Shown piece after piece: positions 19,219-28,311 of a stretch of DNA of 28,311 nucleotides. A program made the position numbers and the translations under genes. The notes beneath the pieces are model-generated. The model saw only the letters and a program-made list of their open reading frames with translations, was not told the DNA's origin and did not search any database. Source of the DNA: Ophioceras dolichostomum (Eukaryota; Ascomycota; Sordariomycetes; Magnaporthales; Ophioceraceae). Within the stretch, counting starts at the first letter, position 1. Each line of letters begins with the position of its first letter. The stretch lies in assembly GCA_003049485.1 (NCBI GenBank), contig PYST01000391.1, forward strand, positions 1-28,311. Reading direction: 5' to 3'.

Positions 19219-20256
19219 CTTGGATCCGGTTGGCTCTTGGTGGGGTGGCTTTGGAGCTTGGAAGAAAAGGAACGATGATTATGGTGATGACGCCTCGCTT
19301 TCTTCTAGCTTGTGAGTAACTTAAGAGTTGAATCGAAGGAGGTGAGGAGTAGGGTTGTCTGCAACATCGCACATGTTTGTCGCGGAGCCGTACCTAGTGA
19401 TGTCGTTGTCTCGCACCCTCCATACCAAGCATCAGAACAGCTGACTGCCGAGAGGGGAATGTTAGCTAACTCGCACCCACAGCTGATGACGTACCCCGCC
19501 ACATTCAGTTGAAACAACATGACTGGCGAAGCGGGCGACAGAAACCTGAGGTACACTCCCGAAAATGATTTCCATTTGACGTTTTTGTTCTCTTATTCAT
19601 TGGAATTTCCGCAACAAACCGCCTAGGTTACCTACGGTAGCTACCCGGTACGACGGGTTTGCGGTTGGAGGTGGTGCTGGGTCCTTCCGAACCGTAGGTT
19701 GGGACGAACGACGGGAGATATGGTCACACAAGAGTCGGTTCAACTCTTGACGAGTAACGCTCCAAAAGGTCAACGGGAGTAGACTTCTCAGAAGCAGTAA
19801 GAAGCTACCTAGGTACCTACCTACCTACCTAGACAGCCTGATTTATGAACAAATTCATACTCTGTTGTACATTCATGATAGAATACAACCTCTATGGCTC
19901 CCCCAGCCAGGCCCGGAGTCGGTGATGCCACCGCCGTCCTGTGGGGCCGTGGGACCATGGTCACCATCCTTGCTTGTGTGGAGCTCCTGCTCGGGCTGTC
20001 TGATCTTTCAGCGTAGGTCGTGTCGAGGCTGACAATGCTTCACCATTTTTGCAAACAGTTTGCCTCCCGACTCACAGCGGGAATGATTTTTCAACCACTG
20101 CGCATTCCCCTTCAGCAATTACTCAAGAGCCACAGAGTATTCAATCCTCTCCTATAACTACTGGGTCGATGAATGGGCGAGTTTAACCTATTTCCTACCA
20201 CCTTCCTGCTCCAAATGTCTCCCAATCAGACATGACCCTTCATCACGTCCATAGCG
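19219..20256. other. Divergent intergenic region with TAGGTACC-type repeats
   Basis: This stretch separates two divergent genes and should hold both promoters. It contains two clusters of CCTAGGTACCTACC-like sequence (19621-19651 and 19805-19832) and a 40-codon frame at 19894-20016. No domain-bearing gene is visible. Confidence 0.6.
19805..19832. repeat. CTACCTAGGTACCTACC tandem cluster
   Basis: Overlapping ACCT/AGGT units form a partly palindromic 28-bp tract. Related sequence occurs at 5095-5123, 19621-19651, 23683-23697 and 24519-24530, always between genes. Confidence 0.85.
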
Positions 20257-23200
20257 ATGGATTCCTCGAGCCGTTCCGCCCTCTCGAGCCTCACGAGGCC
20301 GAGGGTGGCGATTGCTGTCATCTCGACCGTCGCCGCCGTCGCCGCCGGATGGTACATCCTGCACGAGTCCAGCTCCCCCTCGCCTAATAATCCACACGGC
20401 CTCCACCGAAGCAATGCCGTCCGTCGCCGACGCCGGTCCTCCCACGTTTCCCATGCTTCTCATGCTTCTCATGCTTCCCATGCTCAGGCCCCACCACACG
20501 CCCAGCAGGCCCAAGTACGGCGTGACTCCAATGCCACAAGCACTACATCGGTCGAATCGGGTGGCGATGAGAACCGACTCGACGGTCGGCACGGCCATGA
20601 GAATAGAGATCGAGACGTCGCGGTCCTGCAGCCGCATGCGGACGGCGAGACCGTGGCAGCGGAGGAGACTCTGGAGGAGAACTGGTGGGATGACCCATTC
20701 CAGCAGCGTGCCGGCCAGAACATCGTCAGCCTCCTTTTCAGGGTCTCCGAGGACAACGCACGACGCAATGCGTATGTTCACAGAGGCTGCGCCTGCAACG
20801 CTTGTGGGGTCGTGCCGATTCGTGGCATTCGTTATCGGTGCGCCAACTGTGCCGACTTCGACCTTTGCGAGACGTGCGAGTCGCAGGGCATGCATATCAA
20901 GACGCACATCTTCTACAAAGTGAAGATCCCGGCCCCGCCCTTCGGGCCACGCCAGATGCAGCCGGTCTTCTACCCTGGCGACCCGGACACGTGCCTGCGG
21001 AGCCTGCCTCGCGGCTTGCTGGTGCGCCTGTCGCGCGAGACGGGCTTCGACCGCGGGGAGCTGGAGGCGTTCTGGGAGCAATGGACATTCATCGCCAATA
21101 CGGAGTGGCGTGAGGACCCGGACGAACTGGGCTTGGCCATGGACCGCCGTACGTTTGAGCGTTGCCTGATACCGTCGGGCGGCTACCGTCATACGGCGCC
21201 GAGCCTGATCCATGACCGCATGTTCGCCTTCTACGATACCAACAAGGACGACCTCATCGGCTTCTCCGAGTTCCTGCGCGGCCTGTCGTACCGCAAGCGC
21301 AAGGACCGGCTGAAGCGCATCTTTGAAGGCTACGACGTCGACGGCGATGGTTACATCGACCGCCGGGACTGCCTGCGCCTGTTCCGCGCATACTACGTGC
21401 TCTACAAGCAGATGCACTGGGACATATTGGAAGGGCTGGATGAGCAGGTCATGAGTAGCACTGATGCCCATCAGCTCATCACAAGCCGTGCACCCCTAAG
21501 CAGCTTCTTCGGCCGCGAGGGTAGGGTTCCTGAGGCTGATCATGACCGTGCCATGGAGGGCAAGGTTTTCCACGAAAACGGCGACGTCGCCCTCGCCGGA
21601 GAGAGGGCAAATGTTGTCAATGATGACAAACCAGACACGTCCGCCCGCGATCAGGTCCTCAGCAGCCTTTTCAGCCACGGCAGTCCGCCCCCACCATTCT
21701 ACGTGGAGCCCGTCTTCGGATCCGACCAACAGCAAAACCCACACAACCACCACCATCACACGACCCCACAGTCGCCGGGCCTCAGGTCGAACACGCGACT
21801 GTTTGACGTCCTCCTGAACGCCCCAAGGACTACGCAGGACCTTCAGGCAGTCATTAACGACGAGCCTCGGGATACTATCGACAACTTCCTGAACGCCCAG
21901 GACGATCTGCAAGTAGGTGGAGGGGAAAGCGCGGAGGCGAGCGGAGAGAACGGGGACGAGCATGCCCATGCTGGCCAGAACAGCCGTGCGAGCCCGCTTC
22001 CTCAAGCTCGAGCAGAAGCGGAGATCGAGGAGATCACAGAAAGACTCCGTCGAGCCGGCGCACCTCCCCCACCCGGCATGGAAGATGGCAGGATACCCTA
22101 CAACCCCTTCACAGAATACGCCCGGTCCCACCGCGCCACTAAGAGATCGCGCATCGCAGTGCGGCAGAAGCTTCTTGAGAGGTGGAAGCGCCGCCAGTTC
22201 TACCTCGATGAAGAGGAGGGTGCGCAGGCTCCCCCTGGATGGGATCCCTCGTACGACGTCCTCGCGAACACAAACTTCGAATCGTCCGCTGAGGGTGCCA
22301 GCAAGGCGGCGCAAAGCCAGAACTCGCAGGGCCAGCAAGGCCAGCAGGAGGACCAAGAGGAACTGCATGAGCAGCAGGAGCCACAGAGGCCGCCTCTGCT
22401 GTCACCCCGGTCTCGGTCGTCTTCCAAGGTCAGGTTCGCCGAGGACACGGACGATTATGAAACCCGCTCCAATCCGTCGACGTCGTCCAGGAGCGTGCCC
22501 GAGCGGTGGGGTGGCATGGACATCCCCGACGCCGAGAGAGACGCAGGCAAGGAGATTCTGTACCAGGTGACCCAGCAGGCGTTTAACGAGCTCCTGGATT
22601 GCCTGTTCAAAGAGAAGGAGGACCTGGCGATCAAGGCTGGTGCGACTAGAGAACTGCGCGACAAGTACAGGTCGTACTTTAGCTCGATCAGACTAGACGA
22701 GAACTTCGAGGAAGTAGAGGGTGAGATGGAGGAACCCCCGACGTCCTCAACTATTGCAGCGCCGCCCGAGGCGTCAATCTCCGTTGCTGCTAACGGCCAC
22801 CTCGACAACCCCTACACTGAGACCGATAACGGCGACGAGGACCCGCTGGAGGAAGAGGAACATGAAGAGGCACACGAAGAGGCACACGAAGAAGCACACG
22901 GAGAGGACGAGGATGATAACGCCAATGGAGCTGTCCCGCAACAAGGAGGCTCCCCAGAACCTATCCCGTCCGCCCCCGCCCCCGCCGGTCCTGGCTCGTC
23001 AGATGGCTCTTGGCACACAACTTCTAACGACGAGGAGCTGGTCGAGGTCGAGGCGGCTGTGGAAGAGTCAGAGGGCGGAGCCACCGCTTCATCCCCGCCG
23101 TCGGAGCCGGGAGTATACGAGACCTCCGCGGCTCACTACGACCCCACGATGCCGCAGTTCCGGCCCAACAGTGATACTCCCGAGGGCACATCCGTCGTCT

Positions 23201-23607
23201 ATCTGACGAATCATCCCCATAGCCCCGCCCCTGTCCCTGAAGGCCGGTCCGTGGCCGGCTTGTCCGATGTCTCCTTCGTCGTCTCGGAAGCCGACGAAGC
23301 TGAGGACGATGCCCCTGCCTCCTCCCTGCAAGCAGAACGAGGCGAGACTGACGAGGACGACAACCGAGCAGAGGAGGTAGAGGATGTCGAGGAGCTCCCG
23401 CCACTGCCCGACGACGTCACCCACTCCGTGTTGGTGGAGTGGAAGAGATTGGACCTTGCGGAGCAGGAGCACGACAACCGGAAGGGCTGGGGCAGGTTGA
23501 GCCTCCAGGAGTTCGAAGATATCTATAGGCGTGAGGAGAAACGGCTCAACAGGCTCGACTACCTTGGCAGCTGGATCGACGTTTGTATTCCTTATCCCTA
23601 TAGTTGA
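20257..23607 (+). CDS. Membrane-anchored ZZ zinc finger and EF-hand protein
   Basis: A single exon of 1116 residues. Residues 17-35 (VAIAVISTVAAVAAGWYIL) form one hydrophobic segment, followed by an Arg-rich stretch (RRRRRSSH) and SHA repeats. A ZZ-type zinc finger spans about 178-225, with CNAC, CANC, DLCETC and a His pair in MHIKTH. Two canonical calcium-binding loops follow at 327-338 (DTNKDDLIGFSE) and 360-371 (DVDGDGYIDRRD), with helix-like flanks such as FLRGLSYRKRKDRLKRIFEGY. The remaining 700 residues are mostly acidic, Ser/Pro/Gln-rich and probably disordered, with short ordered segments such as KEILYQVTQQAFNELLD and a conserved-looking end (LDYLGSWIDVCIP). This suggests a calcium-responsive scaffold tethered to a membrane; function, membrane and topology are unknown. 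The upstream start at 20257 keeps the hydrophobic segment. Similar uncharacterised proteins exist in other ascomycetes, as I recall. Confidence 0.9.
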   Translation: MDSSSRSALSSLTRPRVAIAVISTVAAVAAGWYILHESSSPSPNNPHGLHRSNAVRRRRRSSHVSHASHASHASHAQAPPHAQQAQVRRDSNATSTTSVESGGDENRLDGRHGHENRDRDVAVLQPHADGETVAAEETLEENWWDDPFQQRAGQNIVSLLFRVSEDNARRNAYVHRGCACNACGVVPIRGIRYRCANCADFDLCETCESQGMHIKTHIFYKVKIPAPPFGPRQMQPVFYPGDPDTCLRSLPRGLLVRLSRETGFDRGELEAFWEQWTFIANTEWREDPDELGLAMDRRTFERCLIPSGGYRHTAPSLIHDRMFAFYDTNKDDLIGFSEFLRGLSYRKRKDRLKRIFEGYDVDGDGYIDRRDCLRLFRAYYVLYKQMHWDILEGLDEQVMSSTDAHQLITSRAPLSSFFGREGRVPEADHDRAMEGKVFHENGDVALAGERANVVNDDKPDTSARDQVLSSLFSHGSPPPPFYVEPVFGSDQQQNPHNHHHHTTPQSPGLRSNTRLFDVLLNAPRTTQDLQAVINDEPRDTIDNFLNAQDDLQVGGGESAEASGENGDEHAHAGQNSRASPLPQARAEAEIEEITERLRRAGAPPPPGMEDGRIPYNPFTEYARSHRATKRSRIAVRQKLLERWKRRQFYLDEEEGAQAPPGWDPSYDVLANTNFESSAEGASKAAQSQNSQGQQGQQEDQEELHEQQEPQRPPLLSPRSRSSSKVRFAEDTDDYETRSNPSTSSRSVPERWGGMDIPDAERDAGKEILYQVTQQAFNELLDCLFKEKEDLAIKAGATRELRDKYRSYFSSIRLDENFEEVEGEMEEPPTSSTIAAPPEASISVAANGHLDNPYTETDNGDEDPLEEEEHEEAHEEAHEEAHGEDEDDNANGAVPQQGGSPEPIPSAPAPAGPGSSDGSWHTTSNDEELVEVEAAVEESEGGATASSPPSEPGVYETSAAHYDPTMPQFRPNSDTPEGTSVVYLTNHPHSPAPVPEGRSVAGLSDVSFVVSEADEAEDDAPASSLQAERGETDEDDNRAEEVEDVEELPPLPDDVTHSVLVEWKRLDLAEQEHDNRKGWGRLSLQEFEDIYRREEKRLNRLDYLGSWIDVCIPYPYS
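20440..20484 (+). repeat. 9-bp tandem repeat coding Ser-His-Ala
   Basis: Five TCYCATGCT-type units in frame inside the ZZ/EF-hand gene, coding SHV then four SHA. It lies just after the Arg-rich stretch that follows the membrane segment. Confidence 0.9.
22861..22896 (+). repeat. 12-bp tandem repeat coding His-Glu-Glu-Ala
   Basis: Three in-frame 12-bp units (HEEA) followed by a partial unit HGED, in the acidic C-terminal part of the ZZ/EF-hand protein. Confidence 0.9.
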
Positions 23608-25015
23608 GGGATCTAAGGATTATTTACCTTACACCAGCTTGCCAAGCCCTGTCTTCCTCATCCCGTTACTTGCCGCGACCACTTACCTACCTAGGCAGAC
23701 TGCCATGGGGAGCATTTTCTCTCGATTTTTACCCCTTTTCAAGATTGGCTGCAGAGTTCTCACAATTCTGTTTGTAATTTATTTTATTTTTTTCCCTGCT
23801 CCATCATTATTACTATTTTCCCGCTCGCAACAGCAGTGAAAAAGACATAGCAGGACAAACAGGCCAGGAAGGAAAACATTATTTTCATGCCTTCTTCTTC
23901 GCCCAACATCTAGCAGTAACAGCACCATCGTCCATGTACACAGCTACTGTCGTCCATCAGCCCTATTTGTAACGACGTGCAGAACACTCAGCTAGACGAT
24001 CCAACCACATATTACCATCAAGATATGCAGCAGTAAACCGAATTACTCTTAAGCCAGCCGAAGTGCCTAGAACAAACACGTTTTGGTCCCCGTAGGATTT
24101 CTATCCCGTCCCGAACCGTCCGATGACACTCACTGCCGGAGGAAACAGATGCCGGGGGAACAGGACATGCATGGAAACCCCGCACTTCCGGCTTCCTCCT
24201 CTACTCCTTCCCCATGCGGTCGACGTCCTAGCTGTAAGATCGAGCCGAAAGTTAGCGTCGAATCCTTCTGTACGTCACGGCCTACAGAGAAATTCATATT
24301 ACGTGAAGCATCCATCCTGTTCCCGCCATCTAAGTCGTGCGAGCAAGAGGAACTCATTCCCCACCTCTACGTAGGCTGGGTTTCGTACTGTTCCCCGCCC
24401 GCCCACACCGGCCAGCCAGCCCAGCAGCTGGTCAACGATTCATGGAATGCCCGTCTCTTCTCGGAGGCATGTCCTTTTACAGCGGACGTCACATGTGGAG
24501 AAGGAGTATCAAGTAGTAGTACCTAGGAGGAAGGTATAAATAAATTGGCATCCGAGTCTTCGGACGGTTTTTGAGACCGAGAATGTACCCAATACGCTAT
24601 TTTTTTCCGTCCTACAATTCTTCCTGACCTGCTTGGATGATCGACGGAATCTGAGGCGACAGGAGAGTGGGTGAGTGAATGCGAGAGCACACCTCGGTGC
24701 GTTCAACAACCGTGAGTCGATCCTTCCCCGCGGTCTGTCTACCGGGGAGACGGACGCACGCGCATTTAAAAGATGGCTGTGAGCGGTTGGACTGGGTTGA
24801 ATCCCTCATTGTTAACCAAACTTTGACACTTGAACGAGGTAGTAGAATCTCAACTCTACGGTGGCATCTACGTATCTACGGCGTAGGGTATAGGTTAAAG
24901 GACCGCCGTCTAAAGCTCCATCCATCTGAACTAAAACTCATCATCATCCTCAGCCATCAGCCATCACTTCCTCTTGTTCTCATCCCCTCACCAGACCACA
25001 GGGAAATCAACAGCC
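23608..25015. other. Intergenic region upstream of the aldehyde dehydrogenase
   Basis: It holds the 3' flank of the ZZ/EF-hand gene, T-rich around 23770-23820, and the aldehyde dehydrogenase promoter. TATAAATAA at 24535-24543 is the best TATA match but lies about 470 bp upstream of the ATG; TTTAAAAG near 24765 is closer. A C/T-rich leader runs from about 24930. Frames such as 24083-24526 show no domain. CCTAGG-type motifs occur at 23683-23697 and 24519-24530. Confidence 0.6.
24535..24543 (+). promoter_or_regulatory. TATA-like element upstream of the aldehyde dehydrogenase
   Basis: TATAAATAA is a strong match, but the 472-bp distance to the ATG would require a long leader or an intron in the 5' UTR. 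It may instead serve an unannotated transcript. Confidence 0.35.
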
Positions 25016-26473
25016 ATGGCCATGGCCAGCAGCACTAGCAATGGAGGCGGCGACCTCCACACCATTCCGCTCACCATCGGCGGCAAAGCCGTCAACACCC
25101 CCACCACCTTCCCCGTCATCAGCCCCTCCACAGGCCAAACCCTCCACCTCTGCTCCGACGCGGACCCCTCCTCCGCCGTCGCCGCCGTCGCCGCCGCCGC
25201 AGCCGCGCTCCCCACCTGGTCGCGCACGACGCCCAAGCAGCGCCGCGACGTCTTCCTCCGCGCCGCCTCGCTCCTCCGCTCCCGCGCCGACGAGCTCGCG
25301 TCCTACATGGCGACCGAGTGCGCGGCCGTGCGCGCCTGGGCCGACTTCAACCTCGACCTCGCGCGCGATTTCCTGCTGGACGTCTCCGGTGGATTGGCGG
25401 CCTCCCTGGCCGGCACCGCCCCGCCCACGCAGGACCCGTCCGTCGCGGCGCTCGTGCTGCGCGAGCCCTACGGCGTCGTCGTGGCCATCGCGCCCTGGAA
25501 CGCGCCGTACATCCTCGGCGTGCGGGGCGTGCTCCTGCCCCTCGCGGCGGGGAACACCGTCGTGCTCAAGGGGTCGGAGCTCAGCCCGCGCGTGATGTGG
25601 GCCATCTGCGACGTGTTCAGGGAGGCCGGGTTGCCAGCGGGGGCGCTCAACTTCATTGCGAGCTCGCGGCCCAACGGCGCGGCTGTTACTGAGGCTCTGG
25701 TGGCGCACGCGGAGGTGAAAAAGATCAACTTCACGGGCAGCACGGCGGTGGGGAGGGAGATCGCGAGGCTGGCGGGCTGGCACCTGAAGCCGGTGCTGCT
25801 GGAGCTGGGGGGGAAGGCGCCGGCGATCGTGTGGGAGGACGCAGACCTGGCGCTGGCGGTCGACCAGTGCGTGCTGGGCGCGTTCCTGAACGCGGGTCAG
25901 GTGTGCATGGCCACGGAGCGTATCGTGGTGCACAAGGGCGTCGCGGCCGAGTTCCGCGAGAGGCTGAAGGCCGCCGTGGGGAGGTTCTTCCCGGACGCGG
26001 CGCTTCTGGTGCAGGAGAGCACGGTGACGCGCAACAGGGCGCTGGTGCGCGACGCGGTGGCCAAGGGCGCCGAGGTGGTGTTTGGGAACAGCGAAAACCT
26101 GGCCGAGGACGAGGGCCCGATGAGGATGAGGCCCGTCGTGCTGGCGGGGGTGGAGCCGGTGATGGACATCTACGGGCAGGAGAGCTTCGGGCCGACGGTG
26201 GCGCTGTTCGTGGTCGAGACCGAGGAGGAGGCGCTGCGCGTGGCGAACGACACCGAGTACGGGCTCAGCGCCGCCGTGTTCACGGAGGACCTGCGCCGGG
26301 GCCTCAGGCTGGCGAGGGGGATCGAGTCGGGCGCCGTGCACGTCAACAACATGACCATACACGACGAGCCGGCGCTGGCGCACGGCGGGTGTAAGTCGAG
26401 CGGGTTCGGCCGCTTCGACATGTCGTCGCTGGACGAGTGGACGAGGAGGAAGGTTGTGACCTATCGGGTGTGA
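25016..26473 (+). CDS. NAD(P)-dependent aldehyde dehydrogenase
   Basis: Oxidises an aldehyde to the acid using NAD(P). Single exon, 485 residues, full length for the family. Seen: PWNAP with the oxyanion Asn162, cofactor-binding FTGSTAVGREIA, LELGGK with general base Glu263, NAGQVCMATER with nucleophile Cys297, ESFGPTVALF, and the C-terminal HGGCKSSGFGR motif. The ATG at 25016 sits in a good context (CAGCCATGG), with a second in-frame ATG two codons on. An upstream extension of the frame to 24974 begins with TTG and was not used. The overall pattern resembles the salicylaldehyde/vanillin dehydrogenase branch, which in fungi often acts on aromatic aldehydes, but this subgroup assignment is tentative. 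No targeting signal or peroxisomal tail is visible. The gene is strongly GC3-biased, which opens long false frames on the opposite strand. Confidence 0.95.
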   Translation: MAMASSTSNGGGDLHTIPLTIGGKAVNTPTTFPVISPSTGQTLHLCSDADPSSAVAAVAAAAAALPTWSRTTPKQRRDVFLRAASLLRSRADELASYMATECAAVRAWADFNLDLARDFLLDVSGGLAASLAGTAPPTQDPSVAALVLREPYGVVVAIAPWNAPYILGVRGVLLPLAAGNTVVLKGSELSPRVMWAICDVFREAGLPAGALNFIASSRPNGAAVTEALVAHAEVKKINFTGSTAVGREIARLAGWHLKPVLLELGGKAPAIVWEDADLALAVDQCVLGAFLNAGQVCMATERIVVHKGVAAEFRERLKAAVGRFFPDAALLVQESTVTRNRALVRDAVAKGAEVVFGNSENLAEDEGPMRMRPVVLAGVEPVMDIYGQESFGPTVALFVVETEEEALRVANDTEYGLSAAVFTEDLRRGLRLARGIESGAVHVNNMTIHDEPALAHGGCKSSGFGRFDMSSLDEWTRRKVVTYRV

Positions 26474-28182
26474 ATTCTGGAGGATGAGGAGAGGGAGTGG
26501 AGTGGATCGATCTCCGCGGAGCCAAGAGGATGGACGGATGGATGGAAAAACGTCTGCTCTAGCTGTTGTTTGCTTAACCACATCGAGCGGGCATGAGAGA
26601 TGACAAATTTTGAAAGCGTACTCGCGCTGTTGGTTGTTGTTGAGTGTATGTTGGCTGTAGGCGTGTGTGTGATAACACCGCATGCAGCATATGTGTAACC
26701 GTGATGACTTTTTGTAGACGTGATTCATCAAGTCGTGCAGCATGCTGCCGCAAGGTGCACTGCCATAACTAGCACAACTTGCGAGGGGGGGGCTGCTCCC
26801 AAAACCACAGGATTGGGACTTCATGCTACATAAGGCCAGCCTGTAGATGCAGAACGAAAACGGGATCACCTCTCCTGCGGGCTCCCGTTCGAAGATTGCG
26901 CAGGCGCCCGCGACGGGATCCCAATAAAGACCGCAGATCGTGGGGGACGTACCACTCAGGGTACCACTCAGGACTTTCTGGCCCTCCCTTTTATTTTTCC
27001 GCCAGTCGTGCCCGTCGTTGTTGAGCAAGGCTTATATTCCGACCACCTGATGGGCGGAATCCCAGGAAGGCAAGAAGCGTAGCCCGAGTAAAAAAGTCAG
27101 GATGGATACCAGCGTTTCTGCTTCGTTATACCAGAAACTGCCTGCCGTTCGATTCAAGCGCTTGTCTGGTACCCATGTGGTATGGGTCGTAACTTGAGGA
27201 TGCCTCTCCGTCAGTACGCTAGCTAAACACGCTCGTCAACTCTGAACCCATCATCGACAAAACATGAGAGCCGTTCACCACAGGCCCGACACAAGCGTGG
27301 TCGGGCCCTCTAGATGATCTTTTCTTCATAGACTGTGATGCCTGGGCGGTCGAAGACTAGTGACCATCTGGTCAGTCTCTTCCGCGGTCTTAGTGACACG
27401 CCGAGCCACGATCGCAGGTGCGGGGGCGTGGAGGGAAACAAAAACATGGAGTGAATTCGAGTGCCCCCCTACACCCCCTGTTGGGCGAGCTTCGCAGCCG
27501 GCCTCGTCTAGTGGACGTCCAGATATAGAGTTTTATTGGCGGCTTATCATCTGGTTTGGCCAGTGGATGGATGTTGGTCCCATCACTATGCAGCTCCGGC
27601 CATTCCAGGTTTTGTCCGGCAAGGTGGGCGAGCAAGCAAGCGCAGCACAATGGCCCAGTCGTCTTAAGCGACAAGAAGCAGACTGGGAGGCGGACTGGTA
27701 GCCGTCACTACATTGACGAAGGGGGGTTACTGGTAAGTTACTGGTAAGTGCATGGCAGTCGTGTTGCGTGGACGCCACTGTTTCTCGATCCAGTCCAATG
27801 GTGTTCTGCAGCTTCCCGCATCGGGCGATGGTGGTTAGCTCGGGTTCTGGACGGGATGAGAAGGAGAGCGGGCAGAGACGGGGTGAATAGTCTGGGTTGT
27901 GGGGTTGTGATGAAATTGTGACTTGACATTGACCATAAATTGAGGGGTGCCTGCCTCTGACGCCCCTGTGATTACTTCGTTCTCTGAGACCTTGCCTTGC
28001 CTTGATCTCCCCTCGATCTTAAATTCCCTTGGGTCCTTGCTCTTGGGTCCTTGCTTTGTTGCCGTGATTGGGATCATCCAGATCCGTCCTTGAACACCCC
28101 TTGCGCGACTTCTTCATCTTCCTCCACTTGCCTCTTGACCATAGCCAGCCTCGTCTGGAACTTAGCTGTCGTCCCCCTCGCC
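26474..28182. other. Intergenic region with several short tandem duplications
   Basis: No gene recognised. Three exact tandem duplications are present: GTACCACTCAGG twice at 26949-26972, TTACTGGTAAG twice at 27727-27748, and a 14-bp CTTGGGTCCTTGCT unit twice at 28028-28055. The last 150 bp are C/T-rich and probably form the promoter and leader of the gene starting at 28183. Confidence 0.6.
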
Positions 28183-28279
28183 ATGTCGGGCACTTCTGGA
28201 CTCCTCCTCAGGGCCAACCACATGGTTTTGGCCTTGGGATTCGGAGAGATTGGCCTGATCCTCGCCGCTCTTGTAATGC

Positions 28280-28311
<32 letters not shown>
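28183..28311 (+). CDS. Start of an unrecognised protein with a hydrophobic N-terminus (3' partial)
   Basis: An ATG after a C/T-rich leader (context CTCGCCATGTCG) opens a frame reading MSGTSGLLLRANHM, then a hydrophobic stretch (about residues 14-32) that could be a membrane segment or signal anchor. The frame is followed only to about 28280, where the poly-C run begins and the reading loses meaning. GTAATG at 28273 could be an intron donor. I do not recognise the family. The call rests on leader composition and the coherent hydrophobic N-terminus only. Confidence 0.4.
28281..28311. other. Poly-C run at the window edge
   Basis: 31 consecutive C at the extreme end. A homopolymer this long inside the first codons of a probable gene looks like a sequencing or contig-end artefact and would otherwise code polyproline. 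Confidence 0.85.

Noticed and set aside
20188..22368. Long minus-strand frames (427 and 290 codons) opposite the ZZ/EF-hand gene
   Set aside because: They are shadows of the coding strand, with no recognisable motif.
24974..25015. Upstream extension of the aldehyde dehydrogenase frame
   Set aside because: The frame begins with TTG at 24974, not ATG. The ATG at 25016 is in a good context and gives normal family length.
16498..26473. A catabolic or secondary-metabolite gene cluster from the quinone reductase, hydrolase and aldehyde dehydrogenase genes
   Set aside because: The genes are on both strands, separated by up to 6 kb and an unrelated 1116-residue gene, with no transporter, regulator or core synthase.
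25007..27028. 673-codon open frame on the minus strand opposite the aldehyde dehydrogenase
   Set aside because: It mirrors the strong GC3 bias of the real gene, is rich in Arg, His, Pro and Gly, and shows no domain. The plus-strand frame carries all the catalytic motifs.

Overview
The window is nuclear DNA of a filamentous ascomycete, most likely a Sordariomycete. The support is the short GT-AG introns (39 to 219 nt introns or exons typical of these genomes), GC-rich third codon positions, a NACHT-WD40 protein of the HET-E/NWD type, a small wall protein like Neurospora CCG-6, and a fragment of dispersed 5S rRNA. The species cannot be named from sequence alone. One undetermined base (4016) and a run of 31 C at the right edge indicate a draft contig.

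Layout, left to right. (1) 1-2378, plus: the 3' part of a STAND-type NACHT-WD40 gene, with a 59-nt intron and three almost identical 126-bp WD repeats. (2) 2379-5372: gene-free, with a perfect CACGTG palindrome and a truncated 5S rRNA copy. (3) 5373-8251, minus: a six-exon short-chain acyl-CoA synthetase of the ACSS3/PrpE type, with a candidate mitochondrial presequence, an internal alternative start and a C-terminal AKL. (4) 8252-11683: gene-poor. (5) 11684-12292, minus: a small secreted, probably GPI-anchored protein like CCG-6. (6) 12293-16497: gene-poor. (7) 16498-17593, plus: a PIG3-like quinone oxidoreductase, convergent with (8) 17793-19218, minus: a four-exon dienelactone hydrolase family protein. 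(9) 20257-23607, plus: a single-exon 1116-residue protein with a membrane segment, a ZZ zinc finger, two EF hands and long disordered tails. (10) 25016-26473, plus: an NAD(P)-dependent aldehyde dehydrogenase. (11) 28183 to the edge, plus: the start of an unrecognised protein with a hydrophobic N-terminus.

The metabolic genes (acyl-CoA synthetase, quinone reductase, dienelactone hydrolase, aldehyde dehydrogenase) are spaced apart on both strands and do not form a recognisable cluster. I saw no transposon, CRISPR array, tRNA or biosynthetic cluster. The most notable points are the homogenised WD repeats of the NLR-like protein, the conflicting targeting signals and in-frame intron of the acyl-CoA synthetase, and the membrane/ZZ/EF-hand architecture. 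All exon boundaries were worked out by hand from splice signals, reading frame and remembered family patterns; none has transcript support.
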